Below are positions 27,081-34,865 of a stretch of 64,000 nt of DNA, in pieces. The notes under the pieces were generated by a model, which worked only from the letters and a program-made list of their open reading frames with translations, had not been told where the DNA came from and ran no database searches. The translations under genes were made by a program, and so were the position numbers. The stretch's first letter is position 1. Every line of letters begins with the position of its first letter. Source of the DNA: an uncultured Microscilla sp. (GTDB lineage Bacteria > Bacteroidota > Bacteroidia > Cytophagales > Microscillaceae); assembly GCF_947493425.1 (NCBI RefSeq), contig NZ_CANLRP010000008.1, positions 1 through 64,000 on the forward strand, in the 5' to 3' direction.

Positions 27081-28094
27081 TCAAGCATTTTGCGCCTGAG
27101 CGTTGTTGTTTTCCAGAGCGGCCAACCATTCCATTGTTTGTCGGATGCCTTCGTCCAATGAGGTAATTTCATACCCCAGTTCTTTTTCGGCTTTGGCGCT
27201 GCTCAATCCCCAGTGATAAGTGTATTTTTTGGCATATTTTGGTGTAATAAGCGGCTTCATGTTGAAAAGCTTGGCTTTTGCCAACTCAAAATTTGACACA
27301 ATCATCATCAACCATACCGGAGCATTGATCAATTTGAGCTTTTTTGGGGCATACTTGCCCAATGTGTCAAACAATTGCTTGTAAGAGGCATTGATCCCGC
27401 CTATGATGTAACGCTCGCCTGCTCTTCCTTTTTCCATCGCCAGTATATGCCCGTTTACTACGTCATTTACATACACATAGTTGCCTAATTTGGTGCCATC
27501 GCCAGGGCTCATCTTCCATTTACCCTGGTAATACAACTGCATCAGGCGAGTAGCCGCGTTGCTTTCGCTCAACAAACCCGGACCATATACACGGGTAGGG
27601 TTTACAATAACAATGTCTTGTCCCTGGGCGGTCAATTCTCTGATTTTTTCTTCAGCTTCGGTTTTAGTACGCTCATAATGGTTAAAAAACTCAATGTTGC
27701 GGGGGGTGGCTTCATCTACGGGTTGGTCAGGGGTAGAAAAACCAAACACGCCTCCGGTAGACGTAAATACAGTACGTTGTACACCCGCTTTTTGGGCAGC
27801 TGCCAATACGTTCATCGTTCCATCTACATTGATATGGTCGTGCAGCTCTGGCTGTTTGGTAAACACTTTGGCGAAAGCCGCCAGGTGATAGGCTTGTTGG
27901 CAAGACGCCATAGCGCGGTCTATACTATGGCTATCCAGCAAATCACCCTCAAAAAATTTAATGTTGGGGTGTTGCAAATCCCCGGTTTGAGAAGAAGAGC
28001 GACAAAGCGCATGAATGGTGTGTCCTTGTTCGGCGAGTTTTTGGGCCAACAACCTGCCTATGTAGCCAGTAGCCCCTGTCATAAATATATTCAT
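27081..28094 (-). CDS. NAD-dependent epimerase/dehydratase (extended SDR)
   Basis: 337 residues. The N-terminal glycine motif is TGATGYIGRLLAQKL, followed by FEGDLLDSHSID, HLAAFAK, FTSTGGVFG and the active-site Y-x-x-x-K in YERTKTEAE. NPTRVYGPG and ERYIIGGINASY follow the pattern of dihydroflavonol-4-reductase-like and 3-beta-hydroxysteroid-dehydrogenase-like enzymes common in bacteria. The substrate is probably a sugar nucleotide or a small hydroxy/keto compound. A -7 box TACTTTTG (RC of 28145-28152) lies 50 bp upstream of the start. The short Ala/Asn/Gln-rich C-terminus is not conserved. Confidence 0.9.
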   Translation of the reverse strand: MNIFMTGATGYIGRLLAQKLAEQGHTIHALCRSSSQTGDLQHPNIKFFEGDLLDSHSIDRAMASCQQAYHLAAFAKVFTKQPELHDHINVDGTMNVLAAAQKAGVQRTVFTSTGGVFGFSTPDQPVDEATPRNIEFFNHYERTKTEAEEKIRELTAQGQDIVIVNPTRVYGPGLLSESNAATRLMQLYYQGKWKMSPGDGTKLGNYVYVNDVVNGHILAMEKGRAGERYIIGGINASYKQLFDTLGKYAPKKLKLINAPVWLMMIVSNFELAKAKLFNMKPLITPKYAKKYTYHWGLSSAKAEKELGYEITSLDEGIRQTMEWLAALENNNAQAQNA

Positions 28095-28144
28095 ATTTCT
28101 AAATAAAATACCTCTGCTGAATTTTCTCAGAAATTTTCAGGGGG

Positions 28145-28152
28145 CAAAAGTA
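28145..28152 (-). promoter_or_regulatory. candidate -7 box of the epimerase gene
   Basis: TACTTTTG on the minus strand fits TAnnTTTG. A TTTG further upstream is at 24-nt spacing rather than the usual 19, so support is moderate. Confidence 0.35.
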
Positions 28153-28208
28153 GGAAAAAGAATTATCAATAGTGAACAAAGGCTGTATAATCTGACCTTA
28201 GGCAAGGC

Positions 28209-29420
28209 TTACTTTTGTTTTTGCCACCAAAGCTTTGTGCCAAGCGGCTTTTTATGTAAGCTTATTTTTTTGCCATTTTTCAGTGTAATTTTTAATACCT
28301 TGATGTTGTAAACGTCAAAAAACCACTGGTAAAAACTACAATTATTGGTAAAGAAATTGGTCAGGGGCTGGCCATTGATTTGTACTACTTCATCGTTGAG
28401 TTTTACCCCTTTTGTTGAGGCATCGGAGGGCAAGTACAACGACCCTACGATAAGTTTACCTTTGACAGAACGCTTAAACAGGGCTCCCGTAACTGGTGGC
28501 CAAAGAGCTACAGGAGCCGTAGGAGTCCAAAGCATGCGCTTATGAGAGTAATCTATTTTTACTTGAAAGCTTTGCATAATACGATTGCCTATTTTTTTGT
28601 TTACATAGCGTCCAAGCTCTACCGGAACCTTCAATGGAGGCAAACTACCCACCTTCACCGAGTCAAGAGCAAGTACATAGGTGGTGTCGAGCCGGGTACC
28701 ATACAAACCTTGGGTGGTGCCATCAAGCAATTTGGTAGAAGGCATACGCTTGAGCCACCCGGCTTGGAGCCCATCGCTTACCCTTAAGTCTAACCCTCCT
28801 GATGAACCAGCGTCAAACAATACATTTCGAATGGTTTTGCCCTTGATTTGCATATCAAAATAGATTCTTCCGGTACTTCCGGTTTTAAAAGCAAAAGATT
28901 TGGGGTTGTTTTGCAAGTGATAGGGCTGGTTGGTAAAAATTAATGTTTGCCGGGCATAGTCGATAGTCCAGTTGCAACGGGCTATGATATTGGTGCCTAT
29001 AATGCCTCCTTCAGCAATACAGGGCAAAACAGAGGTACTGTCATAGTCTACTACCAGCCCTGCTATGTTTTTAAACTGTACTCCTCCCAGGGTAAAGTTT
29101 TGAATGTTTACCAGTTCAAGGGTTTTTCGCCGCTTGCGCGAATCGCCAACGTTCATTTTGGCACGTGGTTTTAGCCCAAGTTCTTGTACCACCTTACGCG
29201 ACAACACGGTTACGCCTGCTCCTGTGTCCCAAATAAACCGGTAAGTACGTTGATTGTTGAGGGTGGCTTTTACCACTATCATACGCTTAGTGTTTACGTA
29301 TTGTAGTTGTTGGGTAAAACCACTTGTTTGTACTTTAGCTTTACGAATCATACGAAACGCTTTGGGTGTACAGCTTGCTCCACAACAGCTAATGATCCAC
29401 ACAAAAATAAAATAGCGCAT
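28209..29420 (-). CDS. retropepsin-like aspartyl protease with PDZ-like domain, probable lipoprotein
   Basis: 403 residues. The N-terminus (FVWIISCCGASC) is a short hydrophobic stretch with Cys at lipobox-like positions, so it is probably anchored to a membrane. Two aspartyl-protease halves are visible: FIWDTGAGVTVLSRKVV (about 64-80) and VLFDAGSSGGLDLRVS (about 200-215). Each gives one catalytic Asp, matching the retropepsin-like aspartyl_protease family widespread in Bacteroidota. A C-terminal PDZ-like segment (GVKLNDEVVQINGQPL, about 335-350) would bind substrate ends. Natural substrates are unknown. It precedes the lipoprotein array on the same strand order (array lies upstream). Confidence 0.85.
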   Translation of the reverse strand: MRYFIFVWIISCCGASCTPKAFRMIRKAKVQTSGFTQQLQYVNTKRMIVVKATLNNQRTYRFIWDTGAGVTVLSRKVVQELGLKPRAKMNVGDSRKRRKTLELVNIQNFTLGGVQFKNIAGLVVDYDSTSVLPCIAEGGIIGTNIIARCNWTIDYARQTLIFTNQPYHLQNNPKSFAFKTGSTGRIYFDMQIKGKTIRNVLFDAGSSGGLDLRVSDGLQAGWLKRMPSTKLLDGTTQGLYGTRLDTTYVLALDSVKVGSLPPLKVPVELGRYVNKKIGNRIMQSFQVKIDYSHKRMLWTPTAPVALWPPVTGALFKRSVKGKLIVGSLYLPSDASTKGVKLNDEVVQINGQPLTNFFTNNCSFYQWFFDVYNIKVLKITLKNGKKISLHKKPLGTKLWWQKQK

Positions 29421-29461
29421 AGTTCAATGTTTTTTTGAGTTTGTTGTAGTGCTGGCGAAAC

Positions 29462-29505
29462 ATACAAAAGCCCTGACGGGACGCCAAGGCTTGAGGGTTT
29501 TTGTA
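29462..29505 (-). terminator. intrinsic terminator after lipoprotein 1
   Basis: On the minus strand AAAAACCCT...AGGGCTTTTG pairs across a GC-rich loop and continues into TTTTGTATG. It lies just beyond the stop of the lipoprotein gene at 29516. Confidence 0.65.
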
Positions 29506-29515
29506 TATACTGTTT

Positions 29516-29956
29516 TTAAGCTGGTAACAGCACCAGTTCGGTGTTTTCGTCAATGCTTAGTACCACTTTGTTTGCGGTGAGGCTTTTGATGGTAATTTTT
29601 TGCTGTTTGCCCCGGTCAGATTTAATAAAAAGAACTTTACCGTCTTCTATCACTTTCCAGGTACCTACTTCGGGCTCGCCATCTTTTTCAAACACTATGC
29701 GGTACTTGCCGTCTGGCTTAAATTCATACACCATTTGGGCTGTTTTTTGGGCAATGCCTTGCTTGAGTTTATTTACGTGTTTTTTGCCCATTTTAGCATA
29801 ATGCTGTTTTGCTCGTTTTTTTATCTCGGTTTCAGGGTCAAACGAAGGTTTCCACTTTTTGGCAAGGGTATTTTCGTATTGACTGGGACCACAGCTTAAC
29901 AATAACAAATTGAAGCATACCATTAGGCATGCCTTCCACACATTCTTTCTTTTCAT
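29516..29956 (-). CDS. small lipoprotein, tandem array member 1
   Basis: 146 residues with a lipobox LLSC at residues 19-22, so it should be lipid-anchored. The mature part keeps the array's signature: AKKWKPSFD near the start, a helical Lys-rich stretch, then YEFKPDGKYRIVF, GTWKVIEDGKVLFI, TIKSLTANKVVLSI and a final LVLLPA. The Y-x-F-x-x-D-G and G-x-W blocks suggest a small lipocalin-like beta barrel, but this is a pattern judgement. It is the last gene of the array in transcription order and has its own terminator. Function unknown. Confidence 0.8.
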   Translation of the reverse strand: MKRKNVWKACLMVCFNLLLLSCGPSQYENTLAKKWKPSFDPETEIKKRAKQHYAKMGKKHVNKLKQGIAQKTAQMVYEFKPDGKYRIVFEKDGEPEVGTWKVIEDGKVLFIKSDRGKQQKITIKSLTANKVVLSIDENTELVLLPA

Positions 29957-29979
29957 CTCGTTGTCTAATAATTCATGTT

Positions 29980-30423
29980 TTATTTAAAGGGGATGAGCGT
30001 CATAGTTTTGCCCAGCGAGTCACTGCCTATGGCCAGCGTAAGCTTGGCATTGGTAAGCTCCTTGATGTACAAAATAGAGCTTCCTCCTTTGCTGTCAGTC
30101 AGTAATAGCCTTTTACCATCTTCGGCAAACTCCCAAGAGCCTTTTTCACGCGACTGTGTTTTGTTGATAATGTATTTTTTATCTTTGGTAAACTCATAAT
30201 ATGCCTTGCTGTAAATGTCTTGCAACATTTTATCAAGTTCTTCCTGCTCTTCTTTTGTGTTTTTTTCGAGGTCTTTAGGGTCTAGCTGCGACGCTTTTTT
30301 TATTTCGTTGATGGAGGCAAACCGCCATTTATTGACCAACAATTTTTTAGTGTTGTTGCGTTCGCAAAAAGGCAACCAGGATACCAATAGAATACCCAAC
30401 ATACTTTTGATACTTAGAGACAT
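29980..30423 (-). CDS. small lipoprotein-like protein, tandem array member 2
   Basis: 147 residues. The hydrophobic N-terminus ends LPFC, a weak lipobox with Phe before Cys, so anchoring is less certain than in its neighbours. The common blocks are present: LVNKWRF, YYEFTKDKKYIIN, KGSWEFAEDGKRLLLT, YIKELTNAKLTLAI and TLIPF. It has a longer Glu/Lys helix (about 45-75) between the first Trp block and the barrel-like part. The gap to the next array gene downstream is only 23 bp, so these two are probably co-transcribed. Confidence 0.78.
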   Translation of the reverse strand: MSLSIKSMLGILLVSWLPFCERNNTKKLLVNKWRFASINEIKKASQLDPKDLEKNTKEEQEELDKMLQDIYSKAYYEFTKDKKYIINKTQSREKGSWEFAEDGKRLLLTDSKGGSSILYIKELTNAKLTLAIGSDSLGKTMTLIPFK

Positions 30424-30460
30424 AATTTAATGATTTAGGGAATGAACAAACAATAGTAAA

Positions 30461-30949
30461 TCAGGCAGGTATCAGTACCAGCACATCCTCTGCGTCTTTT
30501 ATCTTTAACTTTACTTTGCCAGGGGTAAGTACTTCTATGCTCAACTCGTCTTTTTGTCCTTGTGCCGAGTGTAAGATCAGTTTCTTAGCATCGCTACTCA
30601 TTTCCCACTTTCCTTTACCGGGCACTTCGTCGGGTTTGGTAATGGTGTAAGTCTTATCTGCGTTGAACTCATAAAACGAGTTGTTAGCCGCGTTTTTCAT
30701 TTCTTTAAGCTCAAATTCATCCAACTTTTTTTGCTGCGCTGGAGTATACATTTCGTCAAACGACTCTTTCCACTTTTTAGCAATCACTTGCTCAGGAGCT
30801 GCCTTTTGGTTGTCTTTAGGCGTTTTTTTCGTTTCAGTATTGCGGTCGTTGTCAGTCTGGGTGGCATCGTTGGCAGGCTTGCCCGCATTGCCACAACCCA
30901 GTAGCAAAAACATGTGGATAGTAAATACAATAATTAAAGTAGTTTTCAT
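30461..30949 (-). CDS. small lipoprotein, tandem array member 3
   Basis: 162 residues with lipobox LLGC at 16-19. It differs from its paralogues by a 35-residue Asn/Asp/Thr/Lys-rich spacer after the Cys, probably a flexible tether. The shared core then begins IAKKWKESFDEMY and continues FYEFNADKTYTI, GKGKWEMSSDAKKLIL, SIEVLTPGKVKLKI and VLVLIPA. Core residues are closest to array member 1, so these two may be the most recent duplicates. Confidence 0.8.
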   Translation of the reverse strand: MKTTLIIVFTIHMFLLLGCGNAGKPANDATQTDNDRNTETKKTPKDNQKAAPEQVIAKKWKESFDEMYTPAQQKKLDEFELKEMKNAANNSFYEFNADKTYTITKPDEVPGKGKWEMSSDAKKLILHSAQGQKDELSIEVLTPGKVKLKIKDAEDVLVLIPA

Positions 30950-31041
30950 TGGTGTATTATTGAGGTTTTCGTTTCATCCCAAAGTTGACAGAAGTAGCGC
31001 AAAAAAACAACCCCTGACAGGTTTATCTCTTGAACTTAAAT

Positions 31042-31479
31042 TTAATAAGGCTCAAGCACAATATCGGTTCTACGCATCCCGTAATCGGTTCCTACCCTTA
31101 ATTGCTCATTGGTGAGCTTTTTCACAACCAACTTGAGTGCTTTACCATCGTCATAAGTAATCGTCAGCAGCTTTCTATCGGCACTTAGCTGCCACTTGCC
31201 CGTGTCTGTCCTGTTTTTGTGTATTTTCTCAAACCGTCCGTCTGCATGAAAATAATACTCTATTTGGGTAGCTTCGCGAATCTCTTCTTTTTTGTCATCG
31301 GATAAATTATCGTAAAACTGTCGCTCTTCGGCAGACATTGCCTCTACCTGTGCCTGGTGCGAAATTTTCCATTCACCCACTACAGTAGTTCTTTCTTGCT
31401 CGCTTCCTCCTGCACAGCTTTGTAGCCATCCCACAAGTGCAAGCATACATATCATCTCAATTTTGTAAAAATACGACAT
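31042..31479 (-). CDS. small lipoprotein, tandem array member 4
   Basis: 145 residues with lipobox LQSC near residue 22. The first block is VVGEWKISHQ rather than AKKW, and the second is YYFHADGRFEKIHKN, followed by TGKWQLSADRKLLTI, VVKKLTNEQLRV and DIVLEPY. It is the most diverged member in the N-terminal half but keeps the G-x-W and L-T-x-x-x-L spacing. A 92-bp gap separates it from member 3. Confidence 0.8.
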   Translation of the reverse strand: MSYFYKIEMICMLALVGWLQSCAGGSEQERTTVVGEWKISHQAQVEAMSAEERQFYDNLSDDKKEEIREATQIEYYFHADGRFEKIHKNRTDTGKWQLSADRKLLTITYDDGKALKLVVKKLTNEQLRVGTDYGMRRTDIVLEPY

Positions 31480-31554
31480 AGTTTATTTGGGTTTTTCACA
31501 CTGGGTAAAAAATCACAACAACGAAAATTTAAACAGGTGCGTGTACAAAAATAC

Positions 31555-31588
31555 AAAAACCATTTGAAACAATCGTTCAATGGTTTTT
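31555..31588 (-). terminator. intrinsic terminator after lipoprotein 5
   Basis: AAAAACCATT-TGAA...TTC-AATGGTTTTT forms a hairpin with one bulge. The minus strand reads on into TTTTTGTATTTTTG. It lies 31 bp past the stop of the gene at 31620. Confidence 0.75.
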
Positions 31589-31619
31589 GCAAACAGTATT
31601 GAAAGGCATATATTCCCTT

Positions 31620-32027
31620 TTATTTTTTTGCTTTCAGGTACATGGGTTTACCATCTTTAAAATCAAGTACCAATTGGTTTTTTGTCAGTTTTTTAATGGT
31701 GACCCTTTTTACAAAACCTCCATCTTTAGTCATGAGCAACAGTTTGCCATCTGCTACTTTCCACCTGACCAATTCAGGACTGGAGGCTGCAGTCATAGTA
31801 CCATCGGCTTCGAACTTGTAGGTAACCTGCTCACCTATCAGGTTTTTCATGGCTTTGGTCGACTCGGCAAGCTTGGCACGATCAGCTTCGTTTTTTAGCT
31901 TGGCATTGGCTTGTATAGCGTCCAGGTCTATTGTCCAGCTTCGGGCAATCAGTTCACTTTTATCGGCACAAGCCACCACCAGTAGCATTAAGGCAAGTAT
32001 ACAGGCACCTTTATAGATATATTTCAT
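31620..32027 (-). CDS. small lipoprotein, tandem array member 5
   Basis: 135 residues counting from MKYIYKG. The reading frame is open further upstream, but that extension is not signal-like, whereas this start gives a clean signal with lipobox VVAC at 17-20. Blocks: ELIARSWTIDLDAI, YKFEADGTMTA, WKVADGKLLLMTKDG, TIKKLTKNQLVLDF and a Lys-rich end. The ADKSELIARSW start is nearly the same as ADKNKLIAKAW in member 6, so these two form a sub-pair. It is flanked by its own terminator downstream and by that of member 6 upstream. Confidence 0.82.
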   Translation of the reverse strand: MKYIYKGACILALMLLVVACADKSELIARSWTIDLDAIQANAKLKNEADRAKLAESTKAMKNLIGEQVTYKFEADGTMTAASSPELVRWKVADGKLLLMTKDGGFVKRVTIKKLTKNQLVLDFKDGKPMYLKAKK

Positions 32028-32092
32028 AAGGTCATTGTTTTTTATGGTGTAACATTGTTTAACAATAATGCTTAAATTTGGCTTAAAACACA

Positions 32093-32123
32093 AAAACCAC
32101 CCAACAGTATTGTCAGATGGTTT
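32093..32123 (-). terminator. candidate terminator after lipoprotein 6
   Basis: On the minus strand AAACCA-TCTGACAA...TTGGG-TGGTTTTTGTGTTTT, an imperfect hairpin with a T-rich tail, about 50 bp after the stop of the gene at 32172. Confidence 0.55.
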
Positions 32124-32171
32124 GGGCACTAAAGGTTACATAATATTTTTATAAAAATGCTGCCCTTGTGT

Positions 32172-32582
32172 TTACTTTTTGGGCTTCAGGTATATTTTTT
32201 TTTCTTCCCCTTCTTTTGACAGTACCAGTTGTTCTTCAGTGAGCTTTACAATGTTCATTGCGCTTACTTCTTTGCCTTCTCCATCTAGTATTTTCACCTG
32301 GTTGCCTTCAATTTTCCACTTTCCGGCATTTGCTCCAATCACTTGTCCACCAGCTCTGAAGGTACCATCTGGTTTAAACTCAAAAAGCACCAGGTTCTCT
32401 GCCAGACCTTTGCCTATATCACCCAGCTTGTCTAATACCGATTTCTCCTTATTTTCGGCCTCAGCCTTCCCTGCGTTCAGGTCAATTACCCAGGCTTTAG
32501 CAATGAGCTTGTTTTTGTCTGCACACGAAGCCATCAAAACGACCAAAGTAAACATTAAAAGACCTTTTAATACATTTTTCAT
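32172..32582 (-). CDS. small lipoprotein, tandem array member 6
   Basis: 136 residues with lipobox MASC at 17-20 and first transcribed gene of the array. After ADKNKLIAKAWVIDLNAG it carries a Lys/Glu/Leu helix, then LFEFKPDGTFRAGG, AGKWKIEGNQVKIL, NIVKLTEEQLVLSK and IYLKPKK. Its own terminator means the array is not one simple operon. A MITE-end-like sequence (TTATTTTTCCACCATTCCTAA, 32664-32684) lies about 80 bp upstream of its start. Confidence 0.82.
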   Translation of the reverse strand: MKNVLKGLLMFTLVVLMASCADKNKLIAKAWVIDLNAGKAEAENKEKSVLDKLGDIGKGLAENLVLFEFKPDGTFRAGGQVIGANAGKWKIEGNQVKILDGEGKEVSAMNIVKLTEEQLVLSKEGEEKKIYLKPKK

Positions 32583-32733
32583 TATTTTTGATTGTTATAA
32601 GGAACGGGCAAAAAATAACTTTTCGTTTTTAAAGACGGCTTTTTCAACCTCGAAATAAGTTACTTATTTTTCCACCATTCCTAAATTAGAAATTTATTAA
32701 ATACCTTGTCCAAAACGAAAGCGAAGCTACAAA

Positions 32734-34149
32734 TTAATTTAAAGATTTTGCAGTAAAAACTAAAGTATAAGTCACTCCATTTTTGTTCTCTAGCGTAAGT
32801 TCTGCATTTAGCTGACTTGCCAGTAAATTAATGAGTTGCATTCCTAATGATTTTGGGCGTTTGAGGTCTGGAGTTTCCTGAAACCCCCTGCCGTTGTCAC
32901 TGATTTTGAACACCACCTGATTGCGGGAGTTTTTATTAATGTTTACCTCAATGCGACCACCTTCTACCCCGGCAAAAGCATATTTAAACGAGTTGGTCAT
33001 TACCTCATTGGTGATCAAGCCCATAGGCATAATGGTATCAATGTCAAGTTTGATGTTTTCTATGTCCAGGTCTATCATTACCTCGTACCCTCCATACAAG
33101 CCCGAAATCTGTCCTACCAGGTCTTTAAAATAATCGTCTACCGCAATACTACTTAAATCGTTAGAGGCATACAGTTTTTGATGCACCAAAGCTATAGAGA
33201 AGATTCGGTTTTGGCTATCTTCCAATATTTTTTTCATCTGGTCATCGTCCAAATACATCGCCTGAATGCTCAACATGCTGGCTATTACCTGCAGGTTATT
33301 TTTTACCCGGTGATACACTTCTTTCAGCAAAATATCTTTCTCCTCCAAGGAGGCCTTCAACTGCTGCTCTGACAGTTTTTGGTCGGTGATGTCGCGTAAA
33401 GAACCAAAAGTGCCTATAATGTTGTTGCGTTCATCGTACAAAATCTGGGGATTGATCTCAAACCACAACTCGCGGTCATCTTTTGCCTTAAAGCGTACCT
33501 CATAAGTTTTACCAATATTTTCATTATGCCATATTTTCTGATAAAGAGTAAATACCACTGCACGGTCGTCGGGATGTAAAAAATGAGTAAAAGGCTTTTG
33601 CAGACTTTCAAGGTTGGTATATCCGGTGATGGTTTCCCAGGCAGAGTTTAAAAAAGTAAATTCCCCATCTTCATTGGTCTGAAAAATGACTTCTCCGATA
33701 TTTTCTACCACAAACCTGTAACGCTCTTCGCTGTGCTTGAGCTGCTCTTCGGCCAGTTGTTTTTCACGCTCTACCTCTTGGTTTTTCAAGGCATTTTTTA
33801 TTGCCGAAGGCAAACGGGTCAAGCTATGCTTTAAGATATAATCATTGGCACCTTTTCTTATACAGTCTACAGCTACTTCTTCGGTTTGCGACCCTGTCAC
33901 TAATATAAAAGGGATTTTATGCTCGTGTTCTGCCAATAGCTCCAGGGCTTCTATAGCATTGAGCTGAGGCATACTAAAGTCTGAAATAATAATGTCGGGT
34001 GCAAACTCCGAAATGTGGGTAATCAACTCTTCCCGAGTATCTGCCCGTTTTGCCACAAAATGTAGCTTTGCCTTGTGCAGCTCACGTTCTATGAGTTCAG
34101 CATCGTATACATTGTCTTCCAGTAATAGAATATGAAGGGCTTGATCCAT
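32734..34149 (-). CDS. hybrid sensor: receiver-PAS-HisKA_2 histidine kinase
   Basis: 471 residues without signal or TM helices, so cytoplasmic. The N-terminal receiver (1-125) has the acceptor D57 in DIIISDFSMP and the conserved T and K (VTGSQ, YILKHS). A PAS domain (about 145-258) is followed by a HisKA_2 kinase core with H280 in KEVYHRVKNNLQVIASML and an ATPase domain (NEVMTNSFKYAF N-box, DNGRGF G1). Receiver-first kinases of this type take phosphate or signals from another kinase and pass them on. It follows a stand-alone receiver gene (34321-34770) and a PAS kinase gene on the same strand, making a compact phosphorelay locus. Confidence 0.93.
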   Translation of the reverse strand: MDQALHILLLEDNVYDAELIERELHKAKLHFVAKRADTREELITHISEFAPDIIISDFSMPQLNAIEALELLAEHEHKIPFILVTGSQTEEVAVDCIRKGANDYILKHSLTRLPSAIKNALKNQEVEREKQLAEEQLKHSEERYRFVVENIGEVIFQTNEDGEFTFLNSAWETITGYTNLESLQKPFTHFLHPDDRAVVFTLYQKIWHNENIGKTYEVRFKAKDDRELWFEINPQILYDERNNIIGTFGSLRDITDQKLSEQQLKASLEEKDILLKEVYHRVKNNLQVIASMLSIQAMYLDDDQMKKILEDSQNRIFSIALVHQKLYASNDLSSIAVDDYFKDLVGQISGLYGGYEVMIDLDIENIKLDIDTIMPMGLITNEVMTNSFKYAFAGVEGGRIEVNINKNSRNQVVFKISDNGRGFQETPDLKRPKSLGMQLINLLASQLNAELTLENKNGVTYTLVFTAKSLN

Positions 34150-34320
34150 GTTAGGTTAAGTTCAGTGAGGATAATATGTTTAAACCTGAGTTTACGGCTG
34201 CCAGCAGTAGTAAGCAATTAGCCATCAGTTACAAGTGTACTAAAACTACTCATAATACAATAATTACATACAGCAATTAGCTGTAAATCAGCACTTATTT
34301 TCAGCAATGCAACATTGGTT

Positions 34321-34770
34321 TTACTGGGTAGGCTGATTGCGTATCACCCAATACATGCCTACATCTACTACTGCTTCTACAAACTTGTCGAAAGCTACAG
34401 GTTTTACAATATAGCTATTTGCCCCTGATTTATAGCTTTCGGCAATGTCAGGTTCCTGGTTTGAGGAAGTAAGCATTACCACAGGAATCAGCTTGGTTTT
34501 GTCATGCGCCTTGAGCACCTTTAATACCTCCAAGCCATCTATTTTGGGCAGCTTTATGTCTAACAAAATCAACTTAAGGCTTGCCGGAAAAGGCTGTTCA
34601 GTATAGGCACCCCGCGAAAAGATAAAGTCAAGCGCCTCTTCGCCATCCAGTACATGATGAATTTTGTTGCAAACATTTTTGCGTTTGAGCGCTCTTATAG
34701 TGAGCTCTGCATCGTTTATACTGTCCTCTACCAACAGTATATCTGTTCCTGTGTTCATTGGTTCGTTCAA
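34321..34770 (-). CDS. single-domain response regulator (CheY/Rcp1-like)
   Basis: 149 residues, receiver domain only. The phospho-acceptor is D71 in LILLDIKLPKIDG; acidic pocket residues are E15-D16, with T/S in VVMLTSSNQEPD and the conserved Lys in YIVKPVAF. The insertion FSRGAYTEQPFPASLK between alpha-2 and beta-3 marks the Rcp1 subfamily, which usually partners phytochrome-like or PAS histidine kinases. That fits the PAS kinase directly upstream (34866-36755). There is no output domain, so it probably shuttles phosphate between the two kinases or acts by protein binding. Confidence 0.94.
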   Translation of the reverse strand: MNEPMNTGTDILLVEDSINDAELTIRALKRKNVCNKIHHVLDGEEALDFIFSRGAYTEQPFPASLKLILLDIKLPKIDGLEVLKVLKAHDKTKLIPVVMLTSSNQEPDIAESYKSGANSYIVKPVAFDKFVEAVVDVGMYWVIRNQPTQ

Positions 34771-34865
34771 ATAATAAATAAGTAAATTTGCATCACTGCC
34801 TGATAATCAGCTTTATTGAGCCCCTTCGAAGAAGTCTGCCCATCAGGTTGTAACCACCAACAACC

